Assembly (NCBI GenBank): GCA_031431125.1
Contig: JANPCX010000058.1
Coordinates: forward strand, 1 to 52,594
Length of the DNA: 52,594 bases
Direction: 5' to 3'
From: JANPCX01 sp031431125
GTDB lineage: Bacteria > Pseudomonadota > Gammaproteobacteria > Burkholderiales > Burkholderiaceae_C
The translations under genes were made by a program, and so were the position numbers. Below the pieces are notes generated by a model. That model saw nothing but the letters and a program-made list of their open reading frames with translations. It did not search any database and was not told the DNA's origin. Shown here one piece after another: positions 8,338-16,554 of this stretch (within the stretch, counting starts at the first letter, position 1; every line of letters begins with the position of its first letter).

Positions 8338-8588
8338 TGAACACCTTCGGGTTGAGAGGGGTTCGCATTGACGCTCTGGCCGGCGGTAAAGCCAAGTCGA
8401 ACCGAGTCTCTTTCAGCACGGGTGTCGCACAAAGTCACAGCATCGGCGCTGTGGGCTTGACTCGTGTCCTGAAGACCTCGCAGCCACGCCGTGGCCAGCA
8501 GGTCGGCGATTTCGATCAGGGGTGGGCGAGGCTGGTCAGCAAATACAGGTGCTGACAAAAAGTTGGCGTGGGCAGGATTGGCAGGCAT
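8334..8588 (-). CDS. small protein opening the recombinase cassette
   Basis: The product is 84 residues from the ATG at 8588; a TTG at 8600 would add four residues. The stop overlaps the DUF2924 start (ATGA), which supports that this short frame is real. It contains 'PPLIEIADLLATAWLRGL', an amphipathic helix, and a charged C-terminal part without known motifs. Similar short proteins open DUF2924-recombinase cassettes elsewhere. No function can be given. Confidence 0.65.
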   Translation of the reverse strand: MPANPAHANFLSAPVFADQPRPPLIEIADLLATAWLRGLQDTSQAHSADAVTLCDTRAERDSVRLGFTAGQSVNANPSQPEGVQ

Positions 8589-8733
8589 GTCGGCATCCAA
8601 CTGTTTCGGTGCCGATGATTGTTGTGAACCTGCCTCCCGAATCCAAGCCAGAAAGCAGCATCTCCATCTTGCCGGTGCTATGCGATGAAAACACTGCTAG
8701 GCAAATTGTGTCGAGCATGCCAAGGCTCGCAGA

Positions 8734-9534
8734 TCAGAACTGCCCCGGCCTTTTGACGGACTCCACTACAAACAGCGTTGCATCCTTGGGGCCCCTGGGG
8801 TCAAACGCATGCGCTGTCATGCGCCCATTGCCCAAGGCAGAGAGTTTGTACTGGGTCGTTTGGTTTACCACCATGCTGCCCTGTTGCCCCTTCAGATTGA
8901 ACCCAGGCAATCCAATCAGGGCGTCGTAAGACTTTCCGTCCACCGTCAATGACGTAGGCGTTGATTTGAGATCAATGTTTTCCATCATCAAAATGTCGCC
9001 GCTCAGCGTCCAACGCCCTGCCGTATTGACTGACTCTTTGTACTCAAACGGCGTGACACCTTCCAGCTTTGATAAAACCGCCTCTGCTGCATAGTTATAG
9101 ATCCCGTTGGGAAAATAACTCATCTTTCCAGCCAGGCAAAGCTTTGAGTTGTCCTTACTGAGATAGCAGTAGTGGTTGTCCCAGACGCCGATCAATTCGC
9201 GCAACCTGCGTTGCTGCTCCGTCGACACTTTTTCCGGCTGTGGCGCGCTGTTGAAATTGTTGGTGATTGACTTGTCAATTTTCTGATTAATGAAGTTGTT
9301 GTTTCCGCTTGTATTGCCGTCGCCTTGCCCCGTCGTATGGACATTGCCTTGGGCGGCAACGTTACCCCCACCAGTAGCTGTTTGCGTGAATGTTGGCGCG
9401 GCGGGCTGTGCGCTGGCCGAGTTCCACAGATTGCTCAAGTCAGACGCGAAGGTAACCGCCGTCACAATAAAAGTGGCAATGGCGCCTAAGACGCCGATAC
9501 CGATTTTTGTCTTTGCAGTGGATGTGATTTTCAA
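8734..9534 (-). CDS. membrane-anchored protein of unknown function
   Basis: The start is probably the TTG at 9534, which sits five bases behind AGGAGG; the longer reading to 9657 has no such site. The 266-residue product begins 'KITSTAKTKIGIGVLGAIA' and has one hydrophobic segment (about residues 10-29), then a Gly/Asn/Thr-rich linker ('TATGGGNVAAQGNV', 'GNTSGNNNFINQ') and a C-terminal ~150-residue domain starting 'LRELIGVWDNHYCYL', with a 'GVW' opening as in small lipocalin-like beta-barrels and two cysteines. It should be anchored in the inner membrane with the domain outside. It is the last of three unrecognised minus-strand genes next to the phage control region and could be a lysogenic-conversion or exclusion factor. 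That is inference. Confidence 0.7.
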   Translation of the reverse strand: MKITSTAKTKIGIGVLGAIATFIVTAVTFASDLSNLWNSASAQPAAPTFTQTATGGGNVAAQGNVHTTGQGDGNTSGNNNFINQKIDKSITNNFNSAPQPEKVSTEQQRRLRELIGVWDNHYCYLSKDNSKLCLAGKMSYFPNGIYNYAAEAVLSKLEGVTPFEYKESVNTAGRWTLSGDILMMENIDLKSTPTSLTVDGKSYDALIGLPGFNLKGQQGSMVVNQTTQYKLSALGNGRMTAHAFDPRGPKDATLFVVESVKRPGQF

Positions 9535-9638
9535 AGAACCCTCCTGGTTAAAAATTGGAATTCCGGTATGACTGAGCACGGCCCAGACGAATTCATCAAC
9601 GCGACAGCAATGGAATCGGTGCACCGCTGTCGGCAGCG

Positions 9639-10649
9639 TCAGAGGTTCAACCAGCACTCCCCCTGCCCATAAGCAATCTGACTGCGCCAGTCTTCTTTCT
9701 TGCCATGGAACACCTTGGACAGCTCCGTACCCGAGGCATACCCGGCATGGGCGAGCAGTGCCGATGTTTTGAGCCGCTGGCCCAAGGCATCGCCCCGCTG
9801 CCAGGCCTCAAACAATTGCCGCACCAGCAATCGGTGCTTGCTGCGGTAAGACACTCTGTTTCCACGAATCTCCAACCAGCTGCCGTCCGGCGCACATTGC
9901 ACCGGCGAGCCGTCTTGCCTCGGTAGCACATAGCCCGGCTGGCAAAGCATCTGGGCCAATCGCTCTGTATCGAACACCGTCTGACCACTGACGAGCTCTT
10001 CCAACGTCACCCAAACCAGCTGGGCCGGCAGGTTCACCAGGTCCGGTTTGCGAGAGGTGGTCAGCAGGACCATCGGTGTCGCAGGGTTCAACCCACGTAC
10101 CCACCTCAACACCTCGGCCGCCCGCTCTCCGCGCACCGCCCGTGCAAACAGCACTGTGTGCCGAACCCGCCCAATGCGCGCCAGGCCCAGCTCCCACAGC
10201 AGGTTGGGCAAGCGCTCGATGGCCGCGCACCGATCCGGGATCTCCAGCGCACGTCGGTGCGTCTCAAAGAACACCTCCGGATTCACCTGCCAACGCGTGA
10301 TCTCCAGTGCATCCACCCCAATCCACTCCCGCCGCGTCTGAGCTTGCAGTGGATTGCTCCACCGACGCCCCGACCAGTAGCCGAACCGGTCAGGGTCGTC
10401 GGGATGCCGAACGATGGGCACCACTTCGCACTCGTCGTCCAGCGCATCGGGAATGTAGTGGCGCTCGTAGTTGGGGTGGAGCAAGCTCTCCCTGGCGGTA
10501 CCGCTGCGCGTCTGCAGCAAACGGCGCACATCCTTGTCGACATCGTAGGCACGGATGTCGGGAATCGGACGCTCCAGGCTTTGCAGCAAGACTTGGTAGG
10601 TGCGACGGACGGTGGTAAAGCACGAGGAGGCAGCTGACATCGAAAGCAT
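9639..10649 (-). CDS. unrecognised 336-aa protein with winged-helix-like C-terminus
   Basis: The ATG (10647-10649) overlaps the stop of the gene before it (TGATG), so the two are coupled. The N-terminal ~250 residues have no family I know; they include 'RRALEIPDRCAAIERLPNLL' and a Rossmann-like run 'LNPATPMVLLTTSRKPDLV'. The C-terminal ~75 residues ('GNRVSYRSKHRLLVRQLFEA', 'LKTSALLAHAGYASGTELSK') follow the pattern of a winged-helix output domain, with a beta-strand, a long helix, a second helix and a recognition-helix-like segment. A DNA-binding regulatory role, perhaps in lysogeny control, is possible. The neighbouring gene probably encodes its partner. Confidence 0.7.
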   Translation of the reverse strand: MLSMSAASSCFTTVRRTYQVLLQSLERPIPDIRAYDVDKDVRRLLQTRSGTARESLLHPNYERHYIPDALDDECEVVPIVRHPDDPDRFGYWSGRRWSNPLQAQTRREWIGVDALEITRWQVNPEVFFETHRRALEIPDRCAAIERLPNLLWELGLARIGRVRHTVLFARAVRGERAAEVLRWVRGLNPATPMVLLTTSRKPDLVNLPAQLVWVTLEELVSGQTVFDTERLAQMLCQPGYVLPRQDGSPVQCAPDGSWLEIRGNRVSYRSKHRLLVRQLFEAWQRGDALGQRLKTSALLAHAGYASGTELSKVFHGKKEDWRSQIAYGQGECWLNL

Positions 10650-11944
10650 CAGGCGGCTTCCTTCCTCAATGCCTGCGCTTCAGACAAGTTCTCGATCAGG
10701 TTCCATCGCGGCAAATACTTCTCGATCAACGCACGCTCGACCGTGGTGCTGGCCTTCAAGGTGCAGCGGTTCGGTACGCCAAATGTGATCTGCAGTCTTC
10801 GCCGCTTGCCGGTTCGCTCCAGGTACTGCACGCACAGCGAGGCGCTGAGCACCAGCGCTCCCCGGTCGATTGCGTTGTGGGCTCCCTTGCTCCTGATGCG
10901 GTCGTGCAAACGGCTGGAAGAATCTGGGTGGCTGTAAAAGCTCTCGTAGTTCCGAGCGTGCCCCTCATCCCGAAACTTGAGCATCGTCACCGCCACGTCA
11001 ACGATGTCGTCCTGCGGGTCGACCTTGAACTCCGTCGCGTTCTTGAGCTGCTCCACGTTGTAGCGCCGCTTCGGCAATGACTGGGCTGCGCACTCGTTCA
11101 TGCCCAAAGCTTCCTGCATAAATACCTGGGCCAGCACGTGCCGGTCTTCCGCCCGGTCGGCGTAGACCTCGATCAATCCGGTCTGGACTTCGTAGAGCAG
11201 CTGGAACTCGTCCACAGGCCGATGCCGGTCGCGCAGCACGTCGTTGTCCATCAACTTCCACACGGCCCGCCAGCTGCCTTCGCTGAACACCCGCCAATGC
11301 AGGATGTTCACCCACTCCTGATCCGCATCGGCCGGGCGCAGCCGTTCAAAGCACTCCACCTGCAGCTGGCCCTCCCGGCCCAAGGCTTTCTGAAAGGCGG
11401 CAGCCAGGCGACTGCACAGCGTCGGCTGAAGGGCGTGGCTTTTCTCATGGGCAAGCGTTGAGCAGGAGTCCGCCTCTTCGAGTAAGTCCAGCTTTTTCAC
11501 ACCCTGGAAGGCGTCATATCCGGCGCGCAGCCGGTGCACGTTGACGTAATAGGCGTCTTCCGCCTGCTCGAACAAGGCCGGGTGGCTCATGCGCAGGCTC
11601 AAGGCGCGCAGCAGCGGATCAGGCTCGCTGAAGAACCCCGGGCTGACCTGATCGACAGGCAACGATTCCAGGGCCGCCTGTCCAGCCATGCTGGCCAGCG
11701 CACAAATTCGCTCGGCCTCGAAATCCAGCGCTTTGCGGTGCTCGTGCAAAAGAGAGCGGCAACACGCAAGAAGATGGTTGTTGGCCTGGATTTGAGTTTT
11801 CAGATCATCTGGCATGTCAGTGCCCGCCCGCGAGCCCTGGCCTGGTTTAGGTTGCTCTGGAATGCCCACGCCCAGGTATTCGGCGAAGGCTTCAAAACGC
11901 TGCACGCCAGCAGCACGGATCAGGTCATAGAGATGGACAGACAC
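10649..11944 (-). CDS. unrecognised ~431-aa protein, first gene of the minus-strand lysogeny-side operon
   Basis: The most likely start is GTG at 11944, ten bases behind AAGGGAG; a TTG at 11995 would add 17 residues. The 431-residue product begins 'SVHLYDLIRAAGVQRFEAF' and is mostly helical, with a conserved-looking block 'MSHPALFEQAEDAYYVNVHR' and 'LAHEKSHALQP' and a basic C-terminal part ('YLERTGKRRRLQITFGV'). No signal, membrane segment or known domain is seen. It is the first gene read leftwards from the divergent control region, the place where a temperate phage carries its repressor operon, and is coupled to the 336-aa gene. A role in repression, immunity or superinfection exclusion is inference only. 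Confidence 0.75.
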   Translation of the reverse strand: MSVHLYDLIRAAGVQRFEAFAEYLGVGIPEQPKPGQGSRAGTDMPDDLKTQIQANNHLLACCRSLLHEHRKALDFEAERICALASMAGQAALESLPVDQVSPGFFSEPDPLLRALSLRMSHPALFEQAEDAYYVNVHRLRAGYDAFQGVKKLDLLEEADSCSTLAHEKSHALQPTLCSRLAAAFQKALGREGQLQVECFERLRPADADQEWVNILHWRVFSEGSWRAVWKLMDNDVLRDRHRPVDEFQLLYEVQTGLIEVYADRAEDRHVLAQVFMQEALGMNECAAQSLPKRRYNVEQLKNATEFKVDPQDDIVDVAVTMLKFRDEGHARNYESFYSHPDSSSRLHDRIRSKGAHNAIDRGALVLSASLCVQYLERTGKRRRLQITFGVPNRCTLKASTTVERALIEKYLPRWNLIENLSEAQALRKEAA

Positions 11945-12298
11945 GTCTAACGCTCCCTTTTGTTTTTGAGTTGAAGTCTTGATGAAGTGGCGCAACAGCC
12001 AGTGCTGCGCTCTAGAACATATTTATACATCTTCACAAGCTCATCAAGTGAGCCAGTCCCCCAAGCCGGGATGGCTGCGTGCCTGCACCCCCTAAAGAGG
12101 GGATGCTGTTTGAAACCAAACCGTCATCTGGGCGAAAGACGACACGTTCATGGGTTGAACCCAAAAGAACGGCTTGAAGCGTCTGCGCCATTCCGTACCT
12201 TTTTCCGTACCTGCGCCCCCTGTTTCTCCGTACCCCTTCGATTCGACAGTCACTCCCACGGTTTGCGAATGGTTCGCACCGGCACCTTGGAGATGCAA
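11945..12298. promoter_or_regulatory. divergent phage control region
   Basis: This 354-bp stretch separates the minus-strand lysogeny-side operon from the plus-strand early operon. It holds an AT-rich island (12013-12032, with TATAAA on the minus strand and TTTATACAT on the plus strand) fit for opposing promoters; a hairpin at about 12086-12107 (CCCC and GGGG arms); three direct copies of CCGTACC at 12193-12199, 12205-12211 and 12228-12234, spaced 12 and 23 bases; and a perfect palindrome TGCGAA-TGG-TTCGCA at 12264-12278. Repeats of this sort upstream of an excisionase-like gene look like operators. Which protein binds them is not known. Confidence 0.55.
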
Positions 12299-12565
12299 AT
12301 GACTGTCATGGGATTAGGGCCGAACGGTCCCTCAAGAAATCACCTCACTGAAACCGACCTGGCACACCGCTGGGCCTTGTCCACCAGCACGCTGGCACGT
12401 TGGCGGCACCTGGGCCTGGGACCGGTGTTCCTGAAGATCCACGGCCGCGTGGCTTACCGCGTGTCCGACATCGAAGCCTATGAGGCCAAGAGCCTGCGCT
12501 CGAGCACGTCCACTGCGGTGCTTTCCACTGCTGTCGCTCCTCAACTCGCGGGAGCCATGGCATGA
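12299..12565 (+). CDS. excisionase-like / MerR-type HTH DNA-binding protein
   Basis: The product is 88 residues from the ATG at 12299 (GGAG about seven bases upstream; alternative ATGs at 12293 and 12308). The core 'LTETDLAHRWALSTSTLARW' followed by 'LGPVFLKIHGRVAYRVSDIE' is the HTH_17 excisionase/AlpA-like fold: a winged helix in which the wing carries 'GRVAYRVSDIEAY'. Such proteins act as directionality factors or early regulators. It is the first gene of the plus-strand early operon, just downstream of the repeats in the control region, and its stop overlaps the next start. Confidence 0.85.
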   Translation: MTVMGLGPNGPSRNHLTETDLAHRWALSTSTLARWRHLGLGPVFLKIHGRVAYRVSDIEAYEAKSLRSSTSTAVLSTAVAPQLAGAMA

Positions 12566-13146
12566 ATGCGCTGACCACCCAAGGCACCACCGCCGACATC
12601 GCTGCGATGCATTTGCAGCCCGTACTTGGCCCGCTGGGCATCCTGCAGCAAGTCCTGCAAACCACACCCCAGGAAGCCGCCAAGCTGCCGGTGACCCTGT
12701 ACGCCGAGTTGCTGCGCCAGTCTGACGCGGTTCAGGAATTCGCCAAGGCGGTTCGGGAGTTCGCCGAAGCGTCCAGCGAACTGCGTTATGCCGAAGTGGC
12801 CCAGCATGCGCGTTCCATCGAAGGCCGCGACTTTGGCGTGGTTCGCATCGAGGACGCAGGCCACACCGTGGTGTGCGAGACGCGCAAGATCGTTGATTGG
12901 GATCAGGACCAGCTCAAGCAACTGGCCGCCAAGATCACCGCCGCCGGGGACGATCCGTACCTCTACATGGAGGCGAGCCTCAAGGTTCAGGAATCCAAAT
13001 TTCAGGCCTGGCCCCCGGTGCTGAGTGTGCAGTTTGAATCGGCGCGCACGGTTCGCCCCGGCAAGACCACCTACCGCTTTGAGCGGCGCGGCGCTCCCGG
13101 CGCTTCAAACCCCGTTCAGAACGCCGGTCAGAAGGGAGCCCACTGA
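12562..13146 (+). CDS. conserved phage early protein of unknown function
   Basis: The product is 194 residues. Its ATG overlaps the previous stop (ATGA) and its own stop abuts the next ATG. Residues 30-90 are helical ('LYAELLRQSDAVQEFAKAVR', 'SSELRYAEVAQHARSI'), followed by a beta-rich part ending 'GKTTYRFERRG'. Position directly before the Sak4-type ATPase and an SSB-like protein suggests a role in recombination or replication, perhaps as an accessory of the annealing machinery. I do not recognise the family. Confidence 0.8.
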   Translation: MNALTTQGTTADIAAMHLQPVLGPLGILQQVLQTTPQEAAKLPVTLYAELLRQSDAVQEFAKAVREFAEASSELRYAEVAQHARSIEGRDFGVVRIEDAGHTVVCETRKIVDWDQDQLKQLAAKITAAGDDPYLYMEASLKVQESKFQAWPPVLSVQFESARTVRPGKTTYRFERRGAPGASNPVQNAGQKGAH

Positions 13147-14066
13147 TGCTGCCCATCATCAGCGCCGATGCGCGTCTGGCCGAAGTGCGCTGCGCCAAGA
13201 TTGCCTTGCTTGGCATCCCCGGTTCCGGCAAGACCAGCCAGCTCAAAACCCTGCCCGCCGATTCCACCTTGTTCGTGGACCTGGAGGCGGGTGACCTGGC
13301 GGTGCAGGACTGGCAGGGCGACACCATCCGCCCTCGATCCTGGCCGGAGTTCCGTGACCTGGTGGTGTTTCTCGCGGGGCCGAACCCGGCCGCCTCGCCC
13401 GACCAGGCCTACAGCCAGGCGCACTTCGACGCGGTCTGCCAGCGGTATGGCGACCCGGCTCAACTCGCCCGCTACCGCACCTACTTTGTTGACTCGGTGA
13501 CCGTGTTGTCCCGGCTGTGCCTGGCCTGGGCCAAGACCCAGCCCCAGGCCTTCTCCGAGCGCAGCGGCAAACCGGATGCGCGCGGCGCCTATGGCCTCTT
13601 GGGGGTCGAAATGATCACGGCGCTGACGCACTTGCAGCATGTGCGCGACAAGCACGTCGTCTTCGTGGCCATCCTGGAAGAGAAGACGGACGAGTTCAAC
13701 CGCCGCTACTTCGGCATCCAGCTGGAAGGCAGCAAGACGGCGCTGGAGTTGCCTGGCGTGCTGGATGAAGTCATCACGCTGGCCCTGTTGAAGCCGGACG
13801 TGGCACCAGGCACCGATGCCCCCACCGAGGCCAGCAAACCCTTCCGCGCCTTCGTGACCCACACCGACAACCCCTGGGCCTATCCGGCCAAGGACCGCAG
13901 CGGTCGGCTGGAGATGGTCGAAGAGCCCAACCTGGCCAAGTTAATCGCGCGCTGTACGGGTGGGAAACACGCCGGCGCGAACTCGTCGCATGACCCCGCT
14001 GCAGACGACACCACTGGCACCAACGGTGTCATGCCATCGACCCCATCTGGAGATCACAACACATGA
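13146..14066 (+). CDS. Sak4-like RecA-fold ATPase (phage single-strand annealing)
   Basis: The product is 306 residues. The P-loop 'LLGIPGSGKTSQLKTLP' lies at residues 21-37, followed by a Walker-B-like 'YRTYFVDSVTVLSRLCLAW' and a later 'KHVVFVAILEEKTDEF'. This short RecA/Rad51-core layout is that of phage Sak4-type proteins (AAA_24 class), which promote annealing of single strands and are usually followed by a cognate SSB, as here. The C-terminal ~35 residues are disordered and low in complexity. The gene is tightly packed: its stop overlaps the next start (ATGA at 14063). Assignment is by motif and neighbour. Confidence 0.82.
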   Translation: MLPIISADARLAEVRCAKIALLGIPGSGKTSQLKTLPADSTLFVDLEAGDLAVQDWQGDTIRPRSWPEFRDLVVFLAGPNPAASPDQAYSQAHFDAVCQRYGDPAQLARYRTYFVDSVTVLSRLCLAWAKTQPQAFSERSGKPDARGAYGLLGVEMITALTHLQHVRDKHVVFVAILEEKTDEFNRRYFGIQLEGSKTALELPGVLDEVITLALLKPDVAPGTDAPTEASKPFRAFVTHTDNPWAYPAKDRSGRLEMVEEPNLAKLIARCTGGKHAGANSSHDPAADDTTGTNGVMPSTPSGDHNT

Positions 14067-14752
14067 ACCCAAATTCAAATGCATGGAACGACTTCAACGA
14101 TGCCGAAGCCCAGACGGGCTTTGACCTGATACCCAAGGGAACCTTGGTCAAGGTGCGGTTGAGCATCAAGCCCGGTGGCTTCGATGAACCTGCACAGGGC
14201 TGGACAGGCGGCTGGGCCACCTTGTCGGAGCAGACCGGCAGCGTGTACCTGAACGCCGAGTTCGTCGTGCTGGACGGCCCCTACGTCAAACGCAAGCTCT
14301 GGAGCCTGATCGGCTTGTACTCGCCTAAGGGAGATGAGTGGACCAACATGGGCCGCTCCTTCATCCGCGCCATGCTGAATTCGGCGCGGGGCATCGATCC
14401 CAAGGACGCCAGTCCCCAGGCCCAGCTGGCACGCCGCATCGCGCACTTCGGAGAACTCGACGGCCTGGAGTTCGTGGGCCGGGTCGACATTGAGCAGGAC
14501 TCGCGGGGCGACGACAAAAACACCATCCGCCAGGCGGTGGAGCCGGGGCACAAGGACTATGCCGCCTTGATGGCCGGTGGCGTCGCAGGCCCAGCGGGCA
14601 CCGTCAGCCAGGCCGCTCCCCGGCCGGCTGGTTTTGCGGGAAGCGCGGCAGCGGCCACGGGCCCCCACAACGCCGCGCCCTCGCGCCCCGCAGCCGCCAC
14701 GGCAACGCCTGCTGCGCGCACGGGCGTCAACAAACCCGCGTGGGCGCAGTGA
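14063..14752 (+). CDS. phage SSB-like protein
   Basis: The product is 229 residues. The first ~155 residues are beta-rich in the style of the OB-fold proteins encoded after Sak4 ('GTLVKVRLSIKPGGF', 'SVYLNAEFVVLDGPYVKRKL', 'LDGLEFVGRVDIEQDSR'). The rest is an Ala/Pro/Thr-rich disordered tail ending in 'GVNKPAWAQ', comparable to the flexible tails of SSB proteins although without an acidic tip. It probably coats single-stranded DNA during phage replication and hands it to the ATPase encoded just before it. Confidence 0.75.
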   Translation: MNPNSNAWNDFNDAEAQTGFDLIPKGTLVKVRLSIKPGGFDEPAQGWTGGWATLSEQTGSVYLNAEFVVLDGPYVKRKLWSLIGLYSPKGDEWTNMGRSFIRAMLNSARGIDPKDASPQAQLARRIAHFGELDGLEFVGRVDIEQDSRGDDKNTIRQAVEPGHKDYAALMAGGVAGPAGTVSQAAPRPAGFAGSAAAATGPHNAAPSRPAAATATPAARTGVNKPAWAQ

Positions 14753-14778
14753 GGACAGCATGAGCAAGGACCAACCAC

Positions 14779-15300
14779 ATGCAGTGCTGGATCTGCAAAC
14801 GCCAGGCCCGGGGCTTCATCCACACCGACCACCGCCACGGCGTGAGCGACCCACGCCGCTATCCCACCGATTGGGCATTTTGTTCCCGCCGCTGCCAGAG
14901 CGCGTTCCATCTGTTTTACGGGGGCTGGGCCGACTCGTCGCAACTCGGGGAGGTGCCTCCCATGGTTGACGCCACCGAAGTGGAACAAGCCGCGATGCGG
15001 CAGTGCCTGAAGTTCTTTGGCGAGGCGGCGGCCGAGATTGGATTTGACAAGCCGCTGGGCAGCTATTCCAAGGACGAGGCGCTGCGTGTGGTGGACGCCA
15101 TCGTCACCGCCTATTGTGATGCCATGACGGCTCACCATGAGCAGACCCGGCACCCTCGCGTCAAAGGCCTGGGCACGGACCTGTGCGACCCGATCCGTTC
15201 ACCGCAGCCTGCCGCCGCTCAAGCCATCCCAGCTCAACCAACGGGCACGGTCTTTGACGACATGCCCAGCGATGCGCCTTGGGAGGACGGCCATGCTTGA
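14779..15300 (+). CDS. zinc-finger phage protein (DUF6511-like)
   Basis: The product is 173 residues from the ATG at 14779, with AAGGA about eight bases upstream. A zinc-binding module opens the protein: Cys3 and Cys6 of 'MQCWICKRQARGF', His-rich 'HTDHRHG', and a second pair in 'DWAFCSRRCQSAFH'. The pattern C-x2-C ... C-x3-C with the 'RRYPTDWAFCS' core matches what I recall of DUF6511. The rest is helical. Small zinc proteins of this kind accompany phage replication genes; the role is unknown. The stop overlaps the nuclease start. Confidence 0.78.
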   Translation: MQCWICKRQARGFIHTDHRHGVSDPRRYPTDWAFCSRRCQSAFHLFYGGWADSSQLGEVPPMVDATEVEQAAMRQCLKFFGEAAAEIGFDKPLGSYSKDEALRVVDAIVTAYCDAMTAHHEQTRHPRVKGLGTDLCDPIRSPQPAAAQAIPAQPTGTVFDDMPSDAPWEDGHA

Positions 15301-16087
15301 TTTCAATCACAGGCCCAAGGCCCACGAACAGGTCACGGCGCTGATCGACGCGGCGCTGGTGGCCGAGCGCGCCGCGCAGGCCAGGCGCACCTACCTTGGC
15401 GGCTCGCGCCTGGGTGCTTCGTGTGAACGGGCCTTGCAGTACGAGTACGCCCAGGCGCCGGTGGATGAAGGCCAGGACTTCGATGGTCGGCGCCTGCGCA
15501 TCTTTGAGGTGGGCCATTCCTTTGAGGCCCTGGCGATCCGCTGGCTGCGGCTGGCGGGGTTTGAGCTGCTCACGACCCAGATTGACGGCGAGCAGTTCGG
15601 ATTCAGCGTGGCCGATGGCCGTATCCAGGGTCATGGCGATGGGATCGTGGTCGGCGGCCCGCCGGAACTCTCCTGGCGCTACCCGATGTTGCTGGAGATC
15701 AAGTCCATGGCGGACAAGCCGTTCAAGGAGTGCGTCAAGAAGGGCGTGACCCTTGCCAAGCCGGTGTACGCGGCGCAGATGGCGGTGTACCAGGCCTACT
15801 TGAACGAGGCTTTGAACAAGGGCTTGCGACAGTCTTCTTCTCCGTCGCCTCTCGGCCTGTCCGACAACCCGGCGCTTTACGTCGCGGTCAACAAGGACAC
15901 CCAGGCGCTGTGGTTCGAGCTCGTTCCCTTCGATGGCAGCCTGGCCCAGCGTATGAGCGACCGGGGCGTGCGCGTGGTGCAGGCCACCGATGCCCATGAG
16001 TTGCTGCCGCGTGGGTTTGCGCAGGCAACGCATGTGGAGTGCCGGATGTGCAGCTACGCCCAGCGTTGCTGGAGGGACGTGCAATGA
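15293..16087 (+). CDS. PD-(D/E)XK nuclease with Cas4-like cysteine cluster
   Basis: The product is 264 residues. The ATG at 15293 has GGGAGGA upstream and overlaps the previous gene's stop. Active-site elements appear in order: His75 in 'FEVGHSFEAL', Asp116 in 'GHGDGIVV', Glu135 and Lys137 in 'LLEIKSM', and the 'AAQMAVYQAY' helix. Cys44 ('ASCERALQYEY') together with Cys250, Cys253 and Cys259 at the C-terminus ('CRMCSYAQRC') gives the four-cysteine Fe-S pattern of Cas4 and AddB nucleases. It probably resects or trims DNA ends during phage recombination with the Sak4/SSB pair. No cas genes or CRISPR array are nearby. Confidence 0.88.
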   Translation: MLDFNHRPKAHEQVTALIDAALVAERAAQARRTYLGGSRLGASCERALQYEYAQAPVDEGQDFDGRRLRIFEVGHSFEALAIRWLRLAGFELLTTQIDGEQFGFSVADGRIQGHGDGIVVGGPPELSWRYPMLLEIKSMADKPFKECVKKGVTLAKPVYAAQMAVYQAYLNEALNKGLRQSSSPSPLGLSDNPALYVAVNKDTQALWFELVPFDGSLAQRMSDRGVRVVQATDAHELLPRGFAQATHVECRMCSYAQRCWRDVQ

Positions 16088-16554
16088 ATGTCACCCTGCC
16101 TCAAAGCAACCCGCCTGAGCCCCTGGGGGCATCACCGCCCGCATCGCGGCACCCTGCGGCAACGGGTGAGCGAGTCACAGCCAAGCGTCAACCCAAGCCG
16201 CCTGCACCCAAGGTGTCGATCCAGGCCATCGAGAAGCTGTTGCTGCGCCAGGTGAACGCGCCCAGCACCGGCCCCTTGCCCGAGCAGCGTCTGGTGGTGG
16301 CCGTCATCTGCCACACCCTGGTCGATGCCCTCTATGGCGACACCTGGCAACAACGCTCGGCCAACCGCTTCTTGACGGGCCCTGAACTTTCGTTCTGGGC
16401 TTCACTGGTGGATTTGAATCCTCAGTTCGTGTGCGAGGTGGCCACCCGGTGTGGCTACTTGCTTGACGACGCAGGTGGGCCGTTGCCCTCACCTCCCATT
16501 CACCCACCCACTCATATGTCCAAGGAGGCCCCGTGCTCGATTTCAATGACGTGA
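16084..16554 (+). CDS. small phage protein of unknown function
   Basis: The product is 156 residues. Its ATG overlaps the previous stop (ATGA) and its end overlaps the primase-helicase start by 22 bases. The N-terminal ~50 residues are Pro-rich and disordered. The conserved-looking part is 'EQRLVVAVICHTLVDALYGD' and 'ANRFLTGPELSFWASLVDLN'. That motif recurs in small proteins next to phage primases, but I cannot name a family or function. Confidence 0.75.
   Translation: MNVTLPQSNPPEPLGASPPASRHPAATGERVTAKRQPKPPAPKVSIQAIEKLLLRQVNAPSTGPLPEQRLVVAVICHTLVDALYGDTWQQRSANRFLTGPELSFWASLVDLNPQFVCEVATRCGYLLDDAGGPLPSPPIHPPTHMSKEAPCSISMT

Noticed and set aside
9808..10230. 140-aa minus-strand frame inside the 336-aa gene
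   Set aside because: Alternative-frame shadow with Arg/Gly/Pro-rich composition typical of GC-rich noncoding frames.
15293..16087. CRISPR-Cas association of the Cas4-like nuclease
   Set aside because: No array of spaced direct repeats and no other cas gene was seen anywhere in the window; the gene sits in a phage recombination operon.
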